From: G963662655 sp963666875
GTDB lineage: Bacteria > Cloacimonadota > Cloacimonadia > Cloacimonadales > JAIOQZ01
Assembly (NCBI GenBank): GCA_963666875.2
Contig: CAXXPU010000019.1
Location: 434,001-498,000 of the forward strand
Reading direction: 5' to 3'
Length of the DNA: 64,000 nt
The first letter of the stretch is position 1. Every line of letters starts with the position of its first letter. Under the pieces are notes generated by a model. The model saw only the letters and a program-made list of their open reading frames with translations, did not search any database and had not been told where the DNA came from. The position numbers and the translations under genes are program-made. Below, one piece after another: positions 43,384-53,349 of the stretch.

Positions 43384-45113
43384 TGCAAACACTGAAGGGA
43401 CTTGGCGTTTCACAGGGTATCGCCATCGGTAAAGCGGTTCTGAAAGAGAGCCGACCCATGACCATACCCGAGCGACGCATCGAGAAACAGAACGTACCCA
43501 GAGAGATCGAGCGCCTGGAAGCCGCTATTGAGAAGGTTGTTTCCGACATCGATCGGCTGATCAACGAATTTTCGTTCTCGAACGTGGAAAAAGAGATTCT
43601 TCATTCCCACAAGCTCATCCTGCAGGATCCGGAGCTCAAGAAGAATGTGGTCCGTATCCTCGAAGAGGAGCTTGTCGGACTGGAGAACGCGGTTTACGGC
43701 CATTTCGCCTACGCGATCGGGCTTTTCGAGAACATGGACAACGAGTACTACGCGGAACGAGTATCCGACTATCGTGAGATTGCCAATCGTCTGCTGGGAT
43801 ACATGATGGGCTACGAAGAGGACCTGATGTCCAATCTACACAGCGATTCGATCATGATCCTCGAGGAGATTCCCGTTTCGTTGCTAACCAAGGTCGCCAA
43901 ACAGGGAATCGCCGGCATTGTTTCCGAGATCGGCAGCCGAACCTCGCACAGCTCAATCGTGGCTCGCGCACTTGGAATTCCCGCCGTTGTGGGCGTGGAA
44001 GGCATCCGTAAGGCTGTCGCCCAGGATGAAGAGGTCATTATCGACGGATATTCGGGCGAGGTGATCGCCAGTCCCACAAAGCAGAAGACCGAACTCTACA
44101 AGCACATGATCGAGCAGGCAAAAAACCGCTCCATCGAGCTGATGAAGCTGGTCGATCTTCCTGCTAAAACCAAGGACGGCGTTCGCATCAATCTTCGCTG
44201 TAACATCGAGCTCCCGGACGAATTGGCGCATGTCAAGCGGATCAACGCCGACGGTATTGGGCTTTTCCGTACCGAGTTCATCTACATCGGCGACAGCGAA
44301 CTCCCCAACGAAGACGAGCAGTTCGAAGCATACAAGCAGATCGCCGAGGAACTCAATCCCAAACCGGTCGTGATCCGGACGGTGGATATCGGCGGCGACA
44401 AACTGCATTCCCTGATCAATCTCAGGCAGGAAGAAAATCCCAATCTGGGCTGCCGCGGAATCAGGCTCTCGCTGCGTCATCAGGAGATGTTCCATGCGCA
44501 GCTCAAGGCGATCCTGCGTGCCAGCCACTACGGAAACGTCCGCGTCATGTTCCCCATGGTATCCAGCCTGGATGAACTCCTGCGCGCAAAGCAGCACGTC
44601 AACGAATGCATGAACGAGCTGCGCAAGAACGAGATACCTTTCGACGACGAAATAAAGCTGGGCGTGATGATCGAGATTCCCTCCGCGGCAATGATCTCCG
44701 ATACCCTGGCGCAGCATTGCGACTTCTTCAGTATCGGGACCAACGATCTGATCCAGTACACGCTGGCGGTCGATCGTGCCAGCGAAAACGTCACCGACTA
44801 CTACAATCCCTATCATCCGGCGATGATGCATCTGATCACGCTGATCGTGCAGAACGCCCGCAAGTACAACCTGCCGGTTTCCGTTTGCGGCGAGATGGCA
44901 TCCGATCGCGATTTCATCCCGTTTCTTCTGGGCTTGGGCATCACCGAGCTGAGTACCAATCCCGGATCGCTTCTGACCATCAAGGAATTCGTCGGCAAGA
45001 TCGATTCGAGCGTTCTGGTGGAACTCGTGCTGGATATCCTGGATCAGATCACATCGAAAAACGTACAGAAAACTATTTGCAAATGGAGAGATAAATATGG
45101 CATTAAAGTTTGA
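43380..45113 (+). CDS. ptsI: Phosphoenolpyruvate-protein phosphotransferase (PTS enzyme I)
   Basis: A 577-residue PTS enzyme I that passes phosphate from PEP to HPr. It has an N-terminal HPr-binding helical domain, the phospho-His motif GSRTSHSS (His190), and a C-terminal PEP-binding barrel with FRTEF, GIMIEIPSA-like GVMIEIPSA, and a VCGEMAS motif. All appear intact. It overlaps the glucose-6-phosphate isomerase gene by 17 bases, linking the relay to sugar-phosphate metabolism. Confidence 0.96.
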   Translation: MMQTLKGLGVSQGIAIGKAVLKESRPMTIPERRIEKQNVPREIERLEAAIEKVVSDIDRLINEFSFSNVEKEILHSHKLILQDPELKKNVVRILEEELVGLENAVYGHFAYAIGLFENMDNEYYAERVSDYREIANRLLGYMMGYEEDLMSNLHSDSIMILEEIPVSLLTKVAKQGIAGIVSEIGSRTSHSSIVARALGIPAVVGVEGIRKAVAQDEEVIIDGYSGEVIASPTKQKTELYKHMIEQAKNRSIELMKLVDLPAKTKDGVRINLRCNIELPDELAHVKRINADGIGLFRTEFIYIGDSELPNEDEQFEAYKQIAEELNPKPVVIRTVDIGGDKLHSLINLRQEENPNLGCRGIRLSLRHQEMFHAQLKAILRASHYGNVRVMFPMVSSLDELLRAKQHVNECMNELRKNEIPFDDEIKLGVMIEIPSAAMISDTLAQHCDFFSIGTNDLIQYTLAVDRASENVTDYYNPYHPAMMHLITLIVQNARKYNLPVSVCGEMASDRDFIPFLLGLGITELSTNPGSLLTIKEFVGKIDSSVLVELVLDILDQITSKNVQKTICKWRDKYGIKV

Positions 45114-46464
45114 TTACACCCATTTGTTATATTCCGACAGCATCCCATCCGGTATCAAACCGCAAGAAATCGAGAAAAACCGGGCACGTTGCGAGGAAGC
45201 GCATCGTAAAATTATAAACGACCGCGAAAACGATATACTCGGATTCTATGAACTGCCCGATTTCGACACGAGCAAGATCCACGCCTTCGTAAACGAAGTA
45301 CTGGACGAATTCGACTGCATGGTGGTTCTGGGTATCGGCGGCTCGGCGTTGGGAAACCGCGCGCTCTACTCCGCGCTCAAGACCGAGAAGGGCTTGGATA
45401 GAAAGCTATTTATCGCCGACAATGTCGATCCCTATATGATGAAAGAGATCCTCGATCAGGTCGAGCTTCCGCGAACTCTGTTCAACGTGATTACCAAGTC
45501 AGGCACCACCGCCGAGACGATGAGTACTTACCTTATTGTTCTGAACATCCTGCGCGACGTCTTCGGGCCCGACTACAAGAAGCACGTGGTCGTCACCACC
45601 GACGCCGAAAAGGGTTTTCTGCGGCAGCTGATCAAAAAAGACGGCTACCGCGATTTCGTGGTGCCGGGCAACGTGGGCGGACGATTCTCCGTGTTGACCG
45701 ATGTGGGGCTGGTCTCCTCGGCGTTCGCCGGCATCGACATCGACAAGCTGCTCGAAGGCGCGAAAGCCATGCGGAAGCGTTGCGAGAACGAAGACGTGAT
45801 GAAGAATCCCGCGTACTTGAACGCACTCCTGCACGTACTCTACATGGAGAAGGGAATGAACATCTCCGTGATGATGCCCTACTCCAACCCGCTGTACGAC
45901 ATGGCGGACTGGTATCGGCAGCTCTGGGCGGAAAGCCTGGGCAAGCGGTACAACGTCGATGGCGAAGAGATATTCGTCGGACAGACGCCGGTCAAAGCGC
46001 TGGGCACTACTGATCAGCATTCGCAGGTGCAGCTCTACGTGGAAGGCCCGAACGACAAGGTCACAACCTTCCTCGGACTGGAGAAATTCACCTGGGATTA
46101 CGAGATACCGGGTATCTATCCCGAACGCGACGAAGTCAATTACCTCGGCGGACAAAGCCTGAGCCGGCTGCTGAACGTCGAGCGGCAGGCGACCGAGATC
46201 GCGCTAACCGACGCAGGGCGTCCCAACTGCACCATCCTCTTCCCCACGCTCGACGAACACCATCTGGGCGAGTTCATCTTCCTGTACGAGGTGCAAACGG
46301 TGTTCGCCGGGAAGCTCCTGAACATCGATCCGCTGGATCAACCGGGCGTGGAAGCGGGTAAGATCGCCACCTATGCCATGATGGGCAAGAAGGGCTTCGA
46401 CACCCGCAGAAAAGAGATCGAACAATTCATGCAGTCCAAAGCGGAGAAAGGTAAGGTACTGTAA
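45097..46464 (+). CDS. pgi: Glucose-6-phosphate isomerase
   Basis: A 455-residue PGI interconverting glucose-6-phosphate and fructose-6-phosphate. Two SIS subdomains carry VVLGIGGSALG and FNVITKSGTTAETMS, followed by a GGRFSVLTDVGL active-site segment and the catalytic DQHSQVQLYVEGP region. The length is typical of the bacterial short PGI. It overlaps ptsI upstream and is two bases from a second, different isomerase gene downstream. Confidence 0.95.
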   Translation: MALKFDYTHLLYSDSIPSGIKPQEIEKNRARCEEAHRKIINDRENDILGFYELPDFDTSKIHAFVNEVLDEFDCMVVLGIGGSALGNRALYSALKTEKGLDRKLFIADNVDPYMMKEILDQVELPRTLFNVITKSGTTAETMSTYLIVLNILRDVFGPDYKKHVVVTTDAEKGFLRQLIKKDGYRDFVVPGNVGGRFSVLTDVGLVSSAFAGIDIDKLLEGAKAMRKRCENEDVMKNPAYLNALLHVLYMEKGMNISVMMPYSNPLYDMADWYRQLWAESLGKRYNVDGEEIFVGQTPVKALGTTDQHSQVQLYVEGPNDKVTTFLGLEKFTWDYEIPGIYPERDEVNYLGGQSLSRLLNVERQATEIALTDAGRPNCTILFPTLDEHHLGEFIFLYEVQTVFAGKLLNIDPLDQPGVEAGKIATYAMMGKKGFDTRRKEIEQFMQSKAEKGKVL

Positions 46465-46466
46465 CG

Positions 46467-47462
46467 ATGTATGAAAATATTATCCACCTGCCGGAGCAGG
46501 TCATAAACGCGTATCAAAACGCAGATATCAGGATTCCGGAAGGATTTAAGCCACCGGAGAACATCAATCGAGTCGTAATTTGTGGGATGGGCGGCTCCGC
46601 CATTTCGGGTGACCTCGCAGCCGCTATTTTCGGCAACAATTTACCTATCGAAGTTATCAAGGACTATCGACCGTCATACATCGACAACCAGACGCTGCTG
46701 ATCGCCATCAGCTATTCCGGCAACACGGAAGAAACTCTTTCATGCGTGGATATCGCGAGGAAGAAGGGCGCCTGGATCGCGGCGATAACCTCCGGCGGCA
46801 AACTGCAAGCCTCGCTGCTTCCGAACGACCCTCGGGTCACGGTTCCGGGTGGATATCCGCCCCGGGCCGCGATCGCGTACCTGTTTTTCTCGGCGATACG
46901 GCTCATGGAAGCATACAAGCTGATCGAATCACAGGAAACTGTCGTTAAGAGCATTATCGCGATGCTGATCAAGAAGGCCGGTGCGATTGCCAGCAGCGTC
47001 GATCGTGATTATAATTTCGCCAAACAGATGGCGCAGGAATTACAGGGAAAGATACCGGTTATCTATGCGTCAAATCCAAAACTGGCTCCGGTGGCGTACC
47101 GCTGGAAATGCCAGTTCAACGAGAATTCGAAGGTTCCCGCCTTCTATCACACGCTGCCCGAGATGAATCACAACGAGATCGAGGGCTGGGAAAGCGTGGA
47201 GCTTCGGAAATATTTCATACCGATCTTCCTGCAGAACATGGACGAAGACGAGAAATATCTGAAACGTATTCGCGTCATGCAGGATTTATTCACAAGGGAT
47301 ACCGTGCCGTCACTGGTCTTCTATGCCGAAGGCGAGACCTTGATGGAACGGATGTTTTCGCTGATCTATCTTGGCGACATGATCAGCTATTATCTCGCGG
47401 AACTGGATGATACAGATCCGACCGCGATCAACTACATCGACGAATTGAAGAAGAACATATAA
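46467..47462 (+). CDS. Bifunctional phosphoglucose/phosphomannose isomerase
   Basis: A 331-residue SIS-family isomerase of the archaeal/thermophile PGI/PMI type. The CGMGGSAISGD and ISYSGNTEETLSC SIS motifs and a GGYPPRAA loop are present. The C-terminal bact-PGI-type domain carries NHNEIEGWE, which supplies catalytic His and Glu. It interconverts both glucose- and mannose-6-phosphate with fructose-6-phosphate in characterised relatives. Its tandem position after a classical pgi suggests that it mainly supplies mannose phosphates. Confidence 0.9.
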   Translation: MYENIIHLPEQVINAYQNADIRIPEGFKPPENINRVVICGMGGSAISGDLAAAIFGNNLPIEVIKDYRPSYIDNQTLLIAISYSGNTEETLSCVDIARKKGAWIAAITSGGKLQASLLPNDPRVTVPGGYPPRAAIAYLFFSAIRLMEAYKLIESQETVVKSIIAMLIKKAGAIASSVDRDYNFAKQMAQELQGKIPVIYASNPKLAPVAYRWKCQFNENSKVPAFYHTLPEMNHNEIEGWESVELRKYFIPIFLQNMDEDEKYLKRIRVMQDLFTRDTVPSLVFYAEGETLMERMFSLIYLGDMISYYLAELDDTDPTAINYIDELKKNI

Positions 47463-47472
47463 GGAGAAGCCC

Positions 47473-48648
47473 ATGAAGGACGAAAAACACCTCTTCACGT
47501 CTGAATCCGTGACCGAAGGGCATCCGGATAAGATGGCGGATCAGATTTCCGACGCGGTTCTGGACGCGATCTTCTCGCAGGATCCATACGCCAGAGTCGC
47601 CTGCGAGACGTTTCTTACCACAGGCATGGCGCTGGTAGGCGGAGAAATCTCGACCGAGTGCTATGTCCATATCCCGGACATCGTACGCGAGACCATAAAA
47701 AAAATCGGATACGACAATGCAGACTACGGTATCGACCATAAAACCTGCGCCGTGATCACTACGATCGACAAGCAGTCGCCCGATATCGCGATGGGTGTCG
47801 ATAAGACCGAAACCCACAACATGATCGGCGCCGGCGACCAGGGAATGATGTTCGGCTACGCGTGCCGCGATACGGTCGAACTGATGCCCATGCCCATCAT
47901 GATGGCGCATAAGCTGGTCAAACGACTCGCAAGCGTTCGCAAAGGCTGCAAGGACTGCCCGCCGCAGATCAAATACCTGCGACCGGACGGGAAATCGCAG
48001 GTCAGCATCGAGTACATCAACGGCAAGCCGCATCGCGTCGAGGCAATCGTTATCTCGACCCAGCACAACCCCGAAGCCACCCACGAGCAGATCGAAGCCG
48101 ACATGATCGAGCATGTGATCAAGCCCGTCATCCCTGCCGAAATGATCGACAAGGACACCAAGTTCTTCATCAACCCGACCGGCAAATTCGTACTCGGCGG
48201 ACCGCATGCCGATACAGGACTGACCGGACGCAAGATCATCGTCGATACGTATGGCGGAAAAGGAAGCCACGGCGGTGGCGCGTTCTCCGGAAAGGATCCG
48301 ACAAAGGTCGATCGTAGCGCGTCGTACATGGCACGATACATCGCCAAGAACATTGTCGCGGCTGAGCTCGCAGAGGAATGCGAAGTGCAGCTCGCCTACG
48401 CGATCGGCGTGGCGGAACCGGTCTCCGTTATGATCAACACCTTCGATACGGGCAAGGTCTCGGACGAACAACTGGTCAAGGTGGTTCGTCAGGTGTTCCC
48501 GCTCAACCCCGAGGATATTATCGAACATCTGCGGTTGCGCCGGCCGATCTACCAGCTTACCGCGGCGTATGGCCACTTCGGAAGAGAACTCGAGCAATTT
48601 ACCTGGGAGCGGATCGACAAGATCAAAGCGCTGCAGAGTAAACTGTAG
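47473..48648 (+). CDS. metK: S-adenosylmethionine synthetase
   Basis: A 391-residue methionine adenosyltransferase that makes SAM from methionine and ATP. Signature motifs are intact: FTSESVTEGHPDK at the N-terminus, the GAGDQGMMFGYA hexapeptide-type motif and GGGAFSGKDPTKVDRS. It has an AAGGAG site and lies 11 bases after the PGI/PMI gene, and a strong terminator follows. It is the last gene of the long plus-strand housekeeping run. Confidence 0.97.
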   Translation: MKDEKHLFTSESVTEGHPDKMADQISDAVLDAIFSQDPYARVACETFLTTGMALVGGEISTECYVHIPDIVRETIKKIGYDNADYGIDHKTCAVITTIDKQSPDIAMGVDKTETHNMIGAGDQGMMFGYACRDTVELMPMPIMMAHKLVKRLASVRKGCKDCPPQIKYLRPDGKSQVSIEYINGKPHRVEAIVISTQHNPEATHEQIEADMIEHVIKPVIPAEMIDKDTKFFINPTGKFVLGGPHADTGLTGRKIIVDTYGGKGSHGGGAFSGKDPTKVDRSASYMARYIAKNIVAAELAEECEVQLAYAIGVAEPVSVMINTFDTGKVSDEQLVKVVRQVFPLNPEDIIEHLRLRRPIYQLTAAYGHFGRELEQFTWERIDKIKALQSKL

Positions 48649-48686
48649 AAATTGAGTCGATACATCAACAAAATGATTACGAAAAT

Positions 48687-48715
48687 GCGGGTGAGACCTC
48701 TCACCCACATTTTTA
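48687..48715 (+). terminator. Intrinsic terminator after metK
   Basis: Stem gggtgaga / tctcaccc with a two-base loop, followed by cacattttta. It lies about 40 bases past the metK stop and 16 bases before the next start codon. Confidence 0.75.
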
Positions 48716-48730
48716 TATATTGGAGTAAAC

Positions 48731-50383
48731 ATGATCCATTCGTGCGATCGGGCAATACCGCTTTACATATCCGAGTCGTTTTGCCTGTTTGAGGGGACGC
48801 TGGTTCATCAGAACCGGCTGTATCACGGAGATGCCGCGTCGAAGAGGTTCGAAGATCTTTTCACGAAGAATCCTCCCCTGCAATGGCTACCGGATGTGGA
48901 AGGGATGTTCCGCTTCGTGATGAAAGACGACGGCGATCGTATCTATTTCGGCTCGGATCGTTACGGATTGCTGCCATTGTTCTATCGGCTGGACGAAAGG
49001 CTGGAGATTTTCTACAATCCCTGGCAGCATCGGAAGGAAATGAAGCTGAACGACGCCTCCTGGTGCATGATTCTCGCCGGTGGAATCACGATGGACGAAT
49101 ACACCGCCTACGTGGGTGTGATGGAGTGCCTGCCGGGCGTTTTGTACTGCTTCGATCGACTGACCCGGCAATTGACCCGGCACGAATGGTCGGAAAACAG
49201 CATCGCGCACGATCGCGATCGGTTGCCGCTCGAATCGCCCTTCAATCACCTGCTGCCAGTTCTCGATGATCCCGATGCCAGGTACGATCTTGCGCTTACC
49301 GCCGGACTCGATTCAAGGCTGGTGCTATCCGACGCGCTTCGCAAGGGAATCGAAATCGAATCCTTCACCTATGGACTCGAAGACGAGCCGGACATGCTCA
49401 TCGCTTCCAAGATCGCGTTCAAGGCGAAAACGCTGCATCGCAACTTCAGTTTCGACCGCGTTTCCGCCAAGCCGGCATTCACCGAGTCGCGTATCGAGAA
49501 GCTTGTCCAGAGCGGATTTCACGGCAGAAACGTGCCGCAGGAATCGGGCTGGATTGCCAGCAACCGCATGGGAGAAGGGAATCGCGTGATTATCACAGGT
49601 CACGGCGGAAACTGGGTCGCCGGAAACGCGATCACCAACGAAGTGCTCGAGATGAAATCTCGCGATGAACTCGCCGGATATCTGACCTGGAAGGCATTCT
49701 ACAACACCGCACACTCCTCGCGCGAATTCACGGCATTCGTGCGGGAACTGGCGCTGAAATCGCTCGAAAGGATACCGGGCGAATCGATCCCGGCGATCGC
49801 GGAGACATGGTCGCTGAACAACCCCAAGCGCAAGTTCCATACCGGATACAATTACTTCGGCAAGGGCTTTCCGGTGTTCTACCCATTCTACCAGTCGAGT
49901 GTCGTCAAGCCGTTTCTCGATCTCCGCGTTACCGAGCGCTACAAGCAGAAAGCCTATTTCGACGCAGCGCTGTCGTTCATCCAGGGAACGCCGAAGGAAC
50001 TCGATCAGATTCCGGTCAATGGCAGACCGCTGACCGAATGCAACGACTCGATCAAGCGCCATGTGCGTTCAAACCGCATGATCGCCAGACGCAACGCAGA
50101 TCCGGGAAACCGCATACGAAAATGGCTCCTGCCATCGGAATTCGCATGGCGGGAACCCTACAGCTATTTCGGTACGACCGGCTATACGGCATTCATGAAA
50201 TCGAAAGTGGGAAAACTATTTCCGAAGCTGGTAGCTTGCGAATCCGCCCTACGTGAAAATCGATGCTCGATGGCAGCCGACCACCTGCACTGGATCCGCA
50301 ACCAGCAAGTGGCGCAGATGTCTCCCAACGGCATCATGTGCTGCGCTTTCCTCCCGGCAATGCTGGGAATCGACGAAGCATGA
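48731..50383 (+). CDS. Asparagine-synthase-like amidotransferase/cyclase
   Basis: A 550-residue protein with a degenerate class II glutamine-amidotransferase domain (about 1-160; FGSDRYGLLPLFY resembles its core) followed by an Asn-synthetase ATP-pyrophosphatase domain. The PP-loop reads LTAGLDSRL (residues 189-197) in place of SGGLDS. The catalytic N-terminal Cys2 of glutamine-hydrolysing forms is missing (the chain begins MIHSC), so ammonia or another amine, or intramolecular amide formation, may be used. Such proteins occur in surface-polysaccharide and peptide-modification clusters. It overlaps a flippase gene by 4 bases. Confidence 0.8.
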   Translation: MIHSCDRAIPLYISESFCLFEGTLVHQNRLYHGDAASKRFEDLFTKNPPLQWLPDVEGMFRFVMKDDGDRIYFGSDRYGLLPLFYRLDERLEIFYNPWQHRKEMKLNDASWCMILAGGITMDEYTAYVGVMECLPGVLYCFDRLTRQLTRHEWSENSIAHDRDRLPLESPFNHLLPVLDDPDARYDLALTAGLDSRLVLSDALRKGIEIESFTYGLEDEPDMLIASKIAFKAKTLHRNFSFDRVSAKPAFTESRIEKLVQSGFHGRNVPQESGWIASNRMGEGNRVIITGHGGNWVAGNAITNEVLEMKSRDELAGYLTWKAFYNTAHSSREFTAFVRELALKSLERIPGESIPAIAETWSLNNPKRKFHTGYNYFGKGFPVFYPFYQSSVVKPFLDLRVTERYKQKAYFDAALSFIQGTPKELDQIPVNGRPLTECNDSIKRHVRSNRMIARRNADPGNRIRKWLLPSEFAWREPYSYFGTTGYTAFMKSKVGKLFPKLVACESALRENRCSMAADHLHWIRNQQVAQMSPNGIMCCAFLPAMLGIDEA

Positions 50384-51836
50384 ACACCCTTCGGAGCGTT
50401 CGCTGGACATTCACAGCCACCGCCCTGAAACGGGCGCTGGTCATCCTGCTGTTTCTCTACATCGCGCGTATGATCGACAGTCAGGCGCTGGGTCTCTTCG
50501 GAACCTACACACGCCTAATCACGCTGCTGACCACCTTCGCCGTATTCAGTCTGGACGCCCTCTACATCGTCGAGAAGGATCCCGACCGGATGTATCCGCT
50601 CTTTATTTCCCTACCGCTTGTTTTGGGCGCGATTCTGACCATCCTGCTGCCCGTCGGCTCCGGTCTGATCGCAAGACTGTACAAGACTCCCGAGCTGCAA
50701 AGCCTGATTCTATACACCTTCCCCATCCTGCTGTTCTATGTGCTGAGGCAGGTTCTCAAGGTCAGCCTGAAGAAGGAATTCCAGTTCAAACAGACATCGA
50801 TCTTCGAAACGGTGAATGTCCTTCTTTATTGCGCCCGCCACGGTGATCTTCCTCTTCTGGCAACACAGCATCTGGGTAATCCTGATCGCGTTTTTTTGCG
50901 GCGATCTCATCGAAACCGTGCTGCTGCTGTTCAACCGCGGCAGTCGATTTCCTCAAAAGCTGTCAGTTGCGCTTTTCCTGACACCTGTTCGCGAGAAAAT
51001 CGATCGCTTCAAAGAAAACGCAGGCTTTCTGACCACCACCACCGCCATGCACTTGATGGGCGCGTTCGTGGGGATCGGGCCGATCTTCCTGCTGGGAATC
51101 GCCTTTCCGGAGAGAGGTATCGAATACACGGGCATCTACTTCCTGGCGTGGAACGTGGTATCGTTGCCGGTCACGCTCATGACCGAATCGGCGTTGCAGG
51201 TGTTCTTCCCTTCGTTCGCGCGGATGACCAACGAAGGCATGCAGCGCAACGTCCAGCGCTTCCTCTTCTTCACCATATCAACGCTCTGGCCCCTGGTGCT
51301 GTTTTACATCCTGCTGGCGAGCAGACTGGTTCCGCTGGCGCTGGGCGGTGAATGGGCAAAGGACGTCCGGCTTGATGCTAATCCTGGGACTGAGCGCACT
51401 CACCACGCTGGTGATGAATCCGCTGAGTTCCATACCGCTGGTGTTCCGCAAGCCGCACATCGAATTGTTCTGGCGCATCCTCTCGCTGATCCTGACGAGC
51501 GCCGGACTCTTCATCGGCTCGCGCCTGGGATTCTATCAGGCTATCGCCGGTTTCGTGATCGCGAAGTCGTTCACGCACGTCCTGTTCCTCGGCATCGTAT
51601 TCCGAATGATCCGGCTGGATTATCGGAATCTCATGAAAAATATCGCGCTGATCGTCACCATGATCCTCGCGCTTGCAGCAGCGCTGACTTTTAGCTATTT
51701 CCAGAAATTGTGGCTCGGTCTCGCGGTTGCGACCGTGGCGATATTACTCTATTTTGTCCTTGCCAATTTCGCGTCGCGGAACAAAGTTTTCAAAGAAGTC
51801 GGCAACCTGATCCGGCAGAACGATAAAGGGGTGTAG
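50380..51836 (+). pseudogene. Polysaccharide flippase (Wzx/MATE-like), two apparent frameshifts
   Basis: A multi-helix membrane protein starting MNTLRSVRWTFTATALKRALV. It is readable as one about 484-residue flippase if two single-base indels are assumed. The frame changes near 50815-50825 (FETVNV to FIAPATVIFLFW) and again near 51355-51375 (GGEWAK to GLMLILGLSALTT). About 12 helices in total fit the Wzx/polysaccharide-export family, which moves lipid-linked sugars across the inner membrane. The start codon overlaps the Asn-synthase-like gene (ATGA), and the phosphatase gene overlaps its stop. Either decay or sequencing error explains the breaks. Confidence 0.8.
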
Positions 51837-52606
51837 TGGTGGAGTTTTTCGGACAGACAGATCGAGGCATGATGCGGGGACACAACGAGGATTTCCTCTT
51901 TCTGCCGGACCATACCTTTCTGACGGGACTTCCCGCACACGACACGGAAACACTGGGGGAACTGTTCATTCTGGCGGACGGACTCGGCGGATATCGGGCC
52001 GGGGAGGTCGCCAGCAAGTTTGCCACACAGTGGTTTGCCACACAATGGTACGCACTCAACAAAATGCCCGCATCGCCGCTCCAGGTCATGCGGATCATCA
52101 CGGAGAACGTCAGCCAGCGGATTCGCGACTACGCTTACAAGAATCCCGACTACTACGGCATGGGCACCACACTGATCGCCGCACTGGTTGACGGACAGAA
52201 CCTGCACATCGTTTCGGTGGGCGACAGCCGTATCTACGAGTACCGCGAAGATCAGATTTTCCAACTCAGCAAGGACCACTCGGAAGTGTGGGAGTTGTAT
52301 GAACACGGTATCATCACCAAGGACGAGATGCGATCCCATCCGCTGAACCACCTGGTCACCAGCGCGATCGGGATCGATCTGAATCTGTCTATCTTCAGCC
52401 AGACCACGTCTATACGACCGAAGGCTACCTACCTTCTATGCAGCGACGGGCTGACCGACCTGCTCAGCGACAGAGACATCAAGACCATCATCAAGCACTC
52501 CTCCGATCTCGACCATACCGCGTCGAATCTGATTCAGTCCGCCAACGAAGCCGGCGGAAAGGACAACATTACGGTCGTGTTGTTTCGGGCGGAGAATAAG
52601 GAATAA
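51836..52606 (+). CDS. PP2C-family serine/threonine phosphatase
   Basis: A 256-residue metal-dependent phosphatase. The conserved motifs are in order: TDRGMMRGHNEDFL, LADGLGGYRAGEVAS, MGTTLIAALV, VGDSRIYEY, LLCSDGLTDLLSD and GGKDNITVVL, with all metal-binding Asp residues. PP2C enzymes of this size usually reverse Ser/Thr kinase signalling; no kinase is nearby. The start is GTG at 51836, overlapping the flippase stop by one base, or the next GTG at 51839. The stop codon merges with a hairpin repeat. Confidence 0.93.
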   Translation: MVEFFGQTDRGMMRGHNEDFLFLPDHTFLTGLPAHDTETLGELFILADGLGGYRAGEVASKFATQWFATQWYALNKMPASPLQVMRIITENVSQRIRDYAYKNPDYYGMGTTLIAALVDGQNLHIVSVGDSRIYEYREDQIFQLSKDHSEVWELYEHGIITKDEMRSHPLNHLVTSAIGIDLNLSIFSQTTSIRPKATYLLCSDGLTDLLSDRDIKTIIKHSSDLDHTASNLIQSANEAGGKDNITVVLFRAENKE

Positions 52607-52692
52607 CCCCCCTTTGTCCCCCTTCTCAGTGGGGGGAATACACGGGCAGACTTGCGATTCTATCTTTCTCACCCCCCTGAGAAGGGGAGTTA
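52605..52692. repeat. C6/G6 hairpin repeat, copy 2 (one arm decayed)
   Basis: aa-C6-tttgt-C5 begins at the PP2C stop codon. The opposite arm, ctc-acccccc-tgaga-aaggggagtt, is shortened. It lies between convergent genes (PP2C and the HAD phosphatase), ending 5 bases before the latter's stop codon, so it may serve as a shared terminator. Confidence 0.75.
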
Positions 52693-52696
52693 TACT

Positions 52697-53349
52697 TCAA
52701 ACAAGTTCGAGCAAATCCTGCGGTCGATCGACGATCAGCTTCGCTCCGGTCTCACGCAATTTCTCCGCCGACTGAAATCCCCACGAAACACCCACGGGCA
52801 GGATACCGGCGTTTCAGTCCGGTCTTGATATCGACATGCATATCGCCGACGTAGGCAGCCTGTTCTTTCGTAACGCCAAGCTCATCGAGTATGTGGAGTG
52901 TGCTCAGCGGATCCGGCTTGGGCGGGAAATCCTTTCTGTGACCCATCACGAAATCGAAAGGATAATCCTTGAAATAGTGCTCGACCATCGCGCACGTGAA
53001 ATCGTCGGGCTTGTTGGATAGCACGCAGGTGCGGATTCCTCGCTCATGAAGCGCGTCGAGCATTTCCACTACACCGGGATAAACCACCGTCTGCTTACTC
53101 CAGTTTTCCTTGTAGTTCGCGCGGAATCCAGCCAGCAAACCTGCTCACCGTTTCGTCATCGCGATGCTCTGGCGGTACTGCCTTCTTGACCAGTTCGAAC
53201 GCACCGTCACCGACGAAGTTCAGAAACTCCTCGACCGGATGCGTCTTCAAACCCATCTCCGCGAGTGCCGGGTTGAGGCTGTCGGCGATGTCTTGCAGGG
53301 TGTCCAGCAGCGTTCCGTCCAGATCGAATATCATCGCCTTGATCTTCAT
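52697..53349 (-). pseudogene. HAD phosphatase (phosphoglycolate-phosphatase-like), two apparent frameshifts
   Basis: Three segments in different frames combine into a normal about 216-residue HAD enzyme. The N-terminus MKIKAMIFDLDGTLLDT runs to about 53140. The middle part covers YPGVVEMLDALHERG, VLSNK and VGDMHVDIKTGLK. After about 52810 the frame changes to GVSWGFQSAEKLRETGAKLIV, ending LLELV. The nucleophile Asp, the SNK threonine-type loop and the GDMHVD acidic loop are all retained, so the coding capacity is otherwise intact. The start overlaps the folC stop (ATGA). Confidence 0.8.

Noticed and set aside
48731..50383. Lasso-peptide or beta-lactam biosynthesis cluster
   Set aside because: The Asn-synthase-like protein alone suggests it, but no precursor peptide, transglutaminase-like protease or other biosynthetic gene is nearby.
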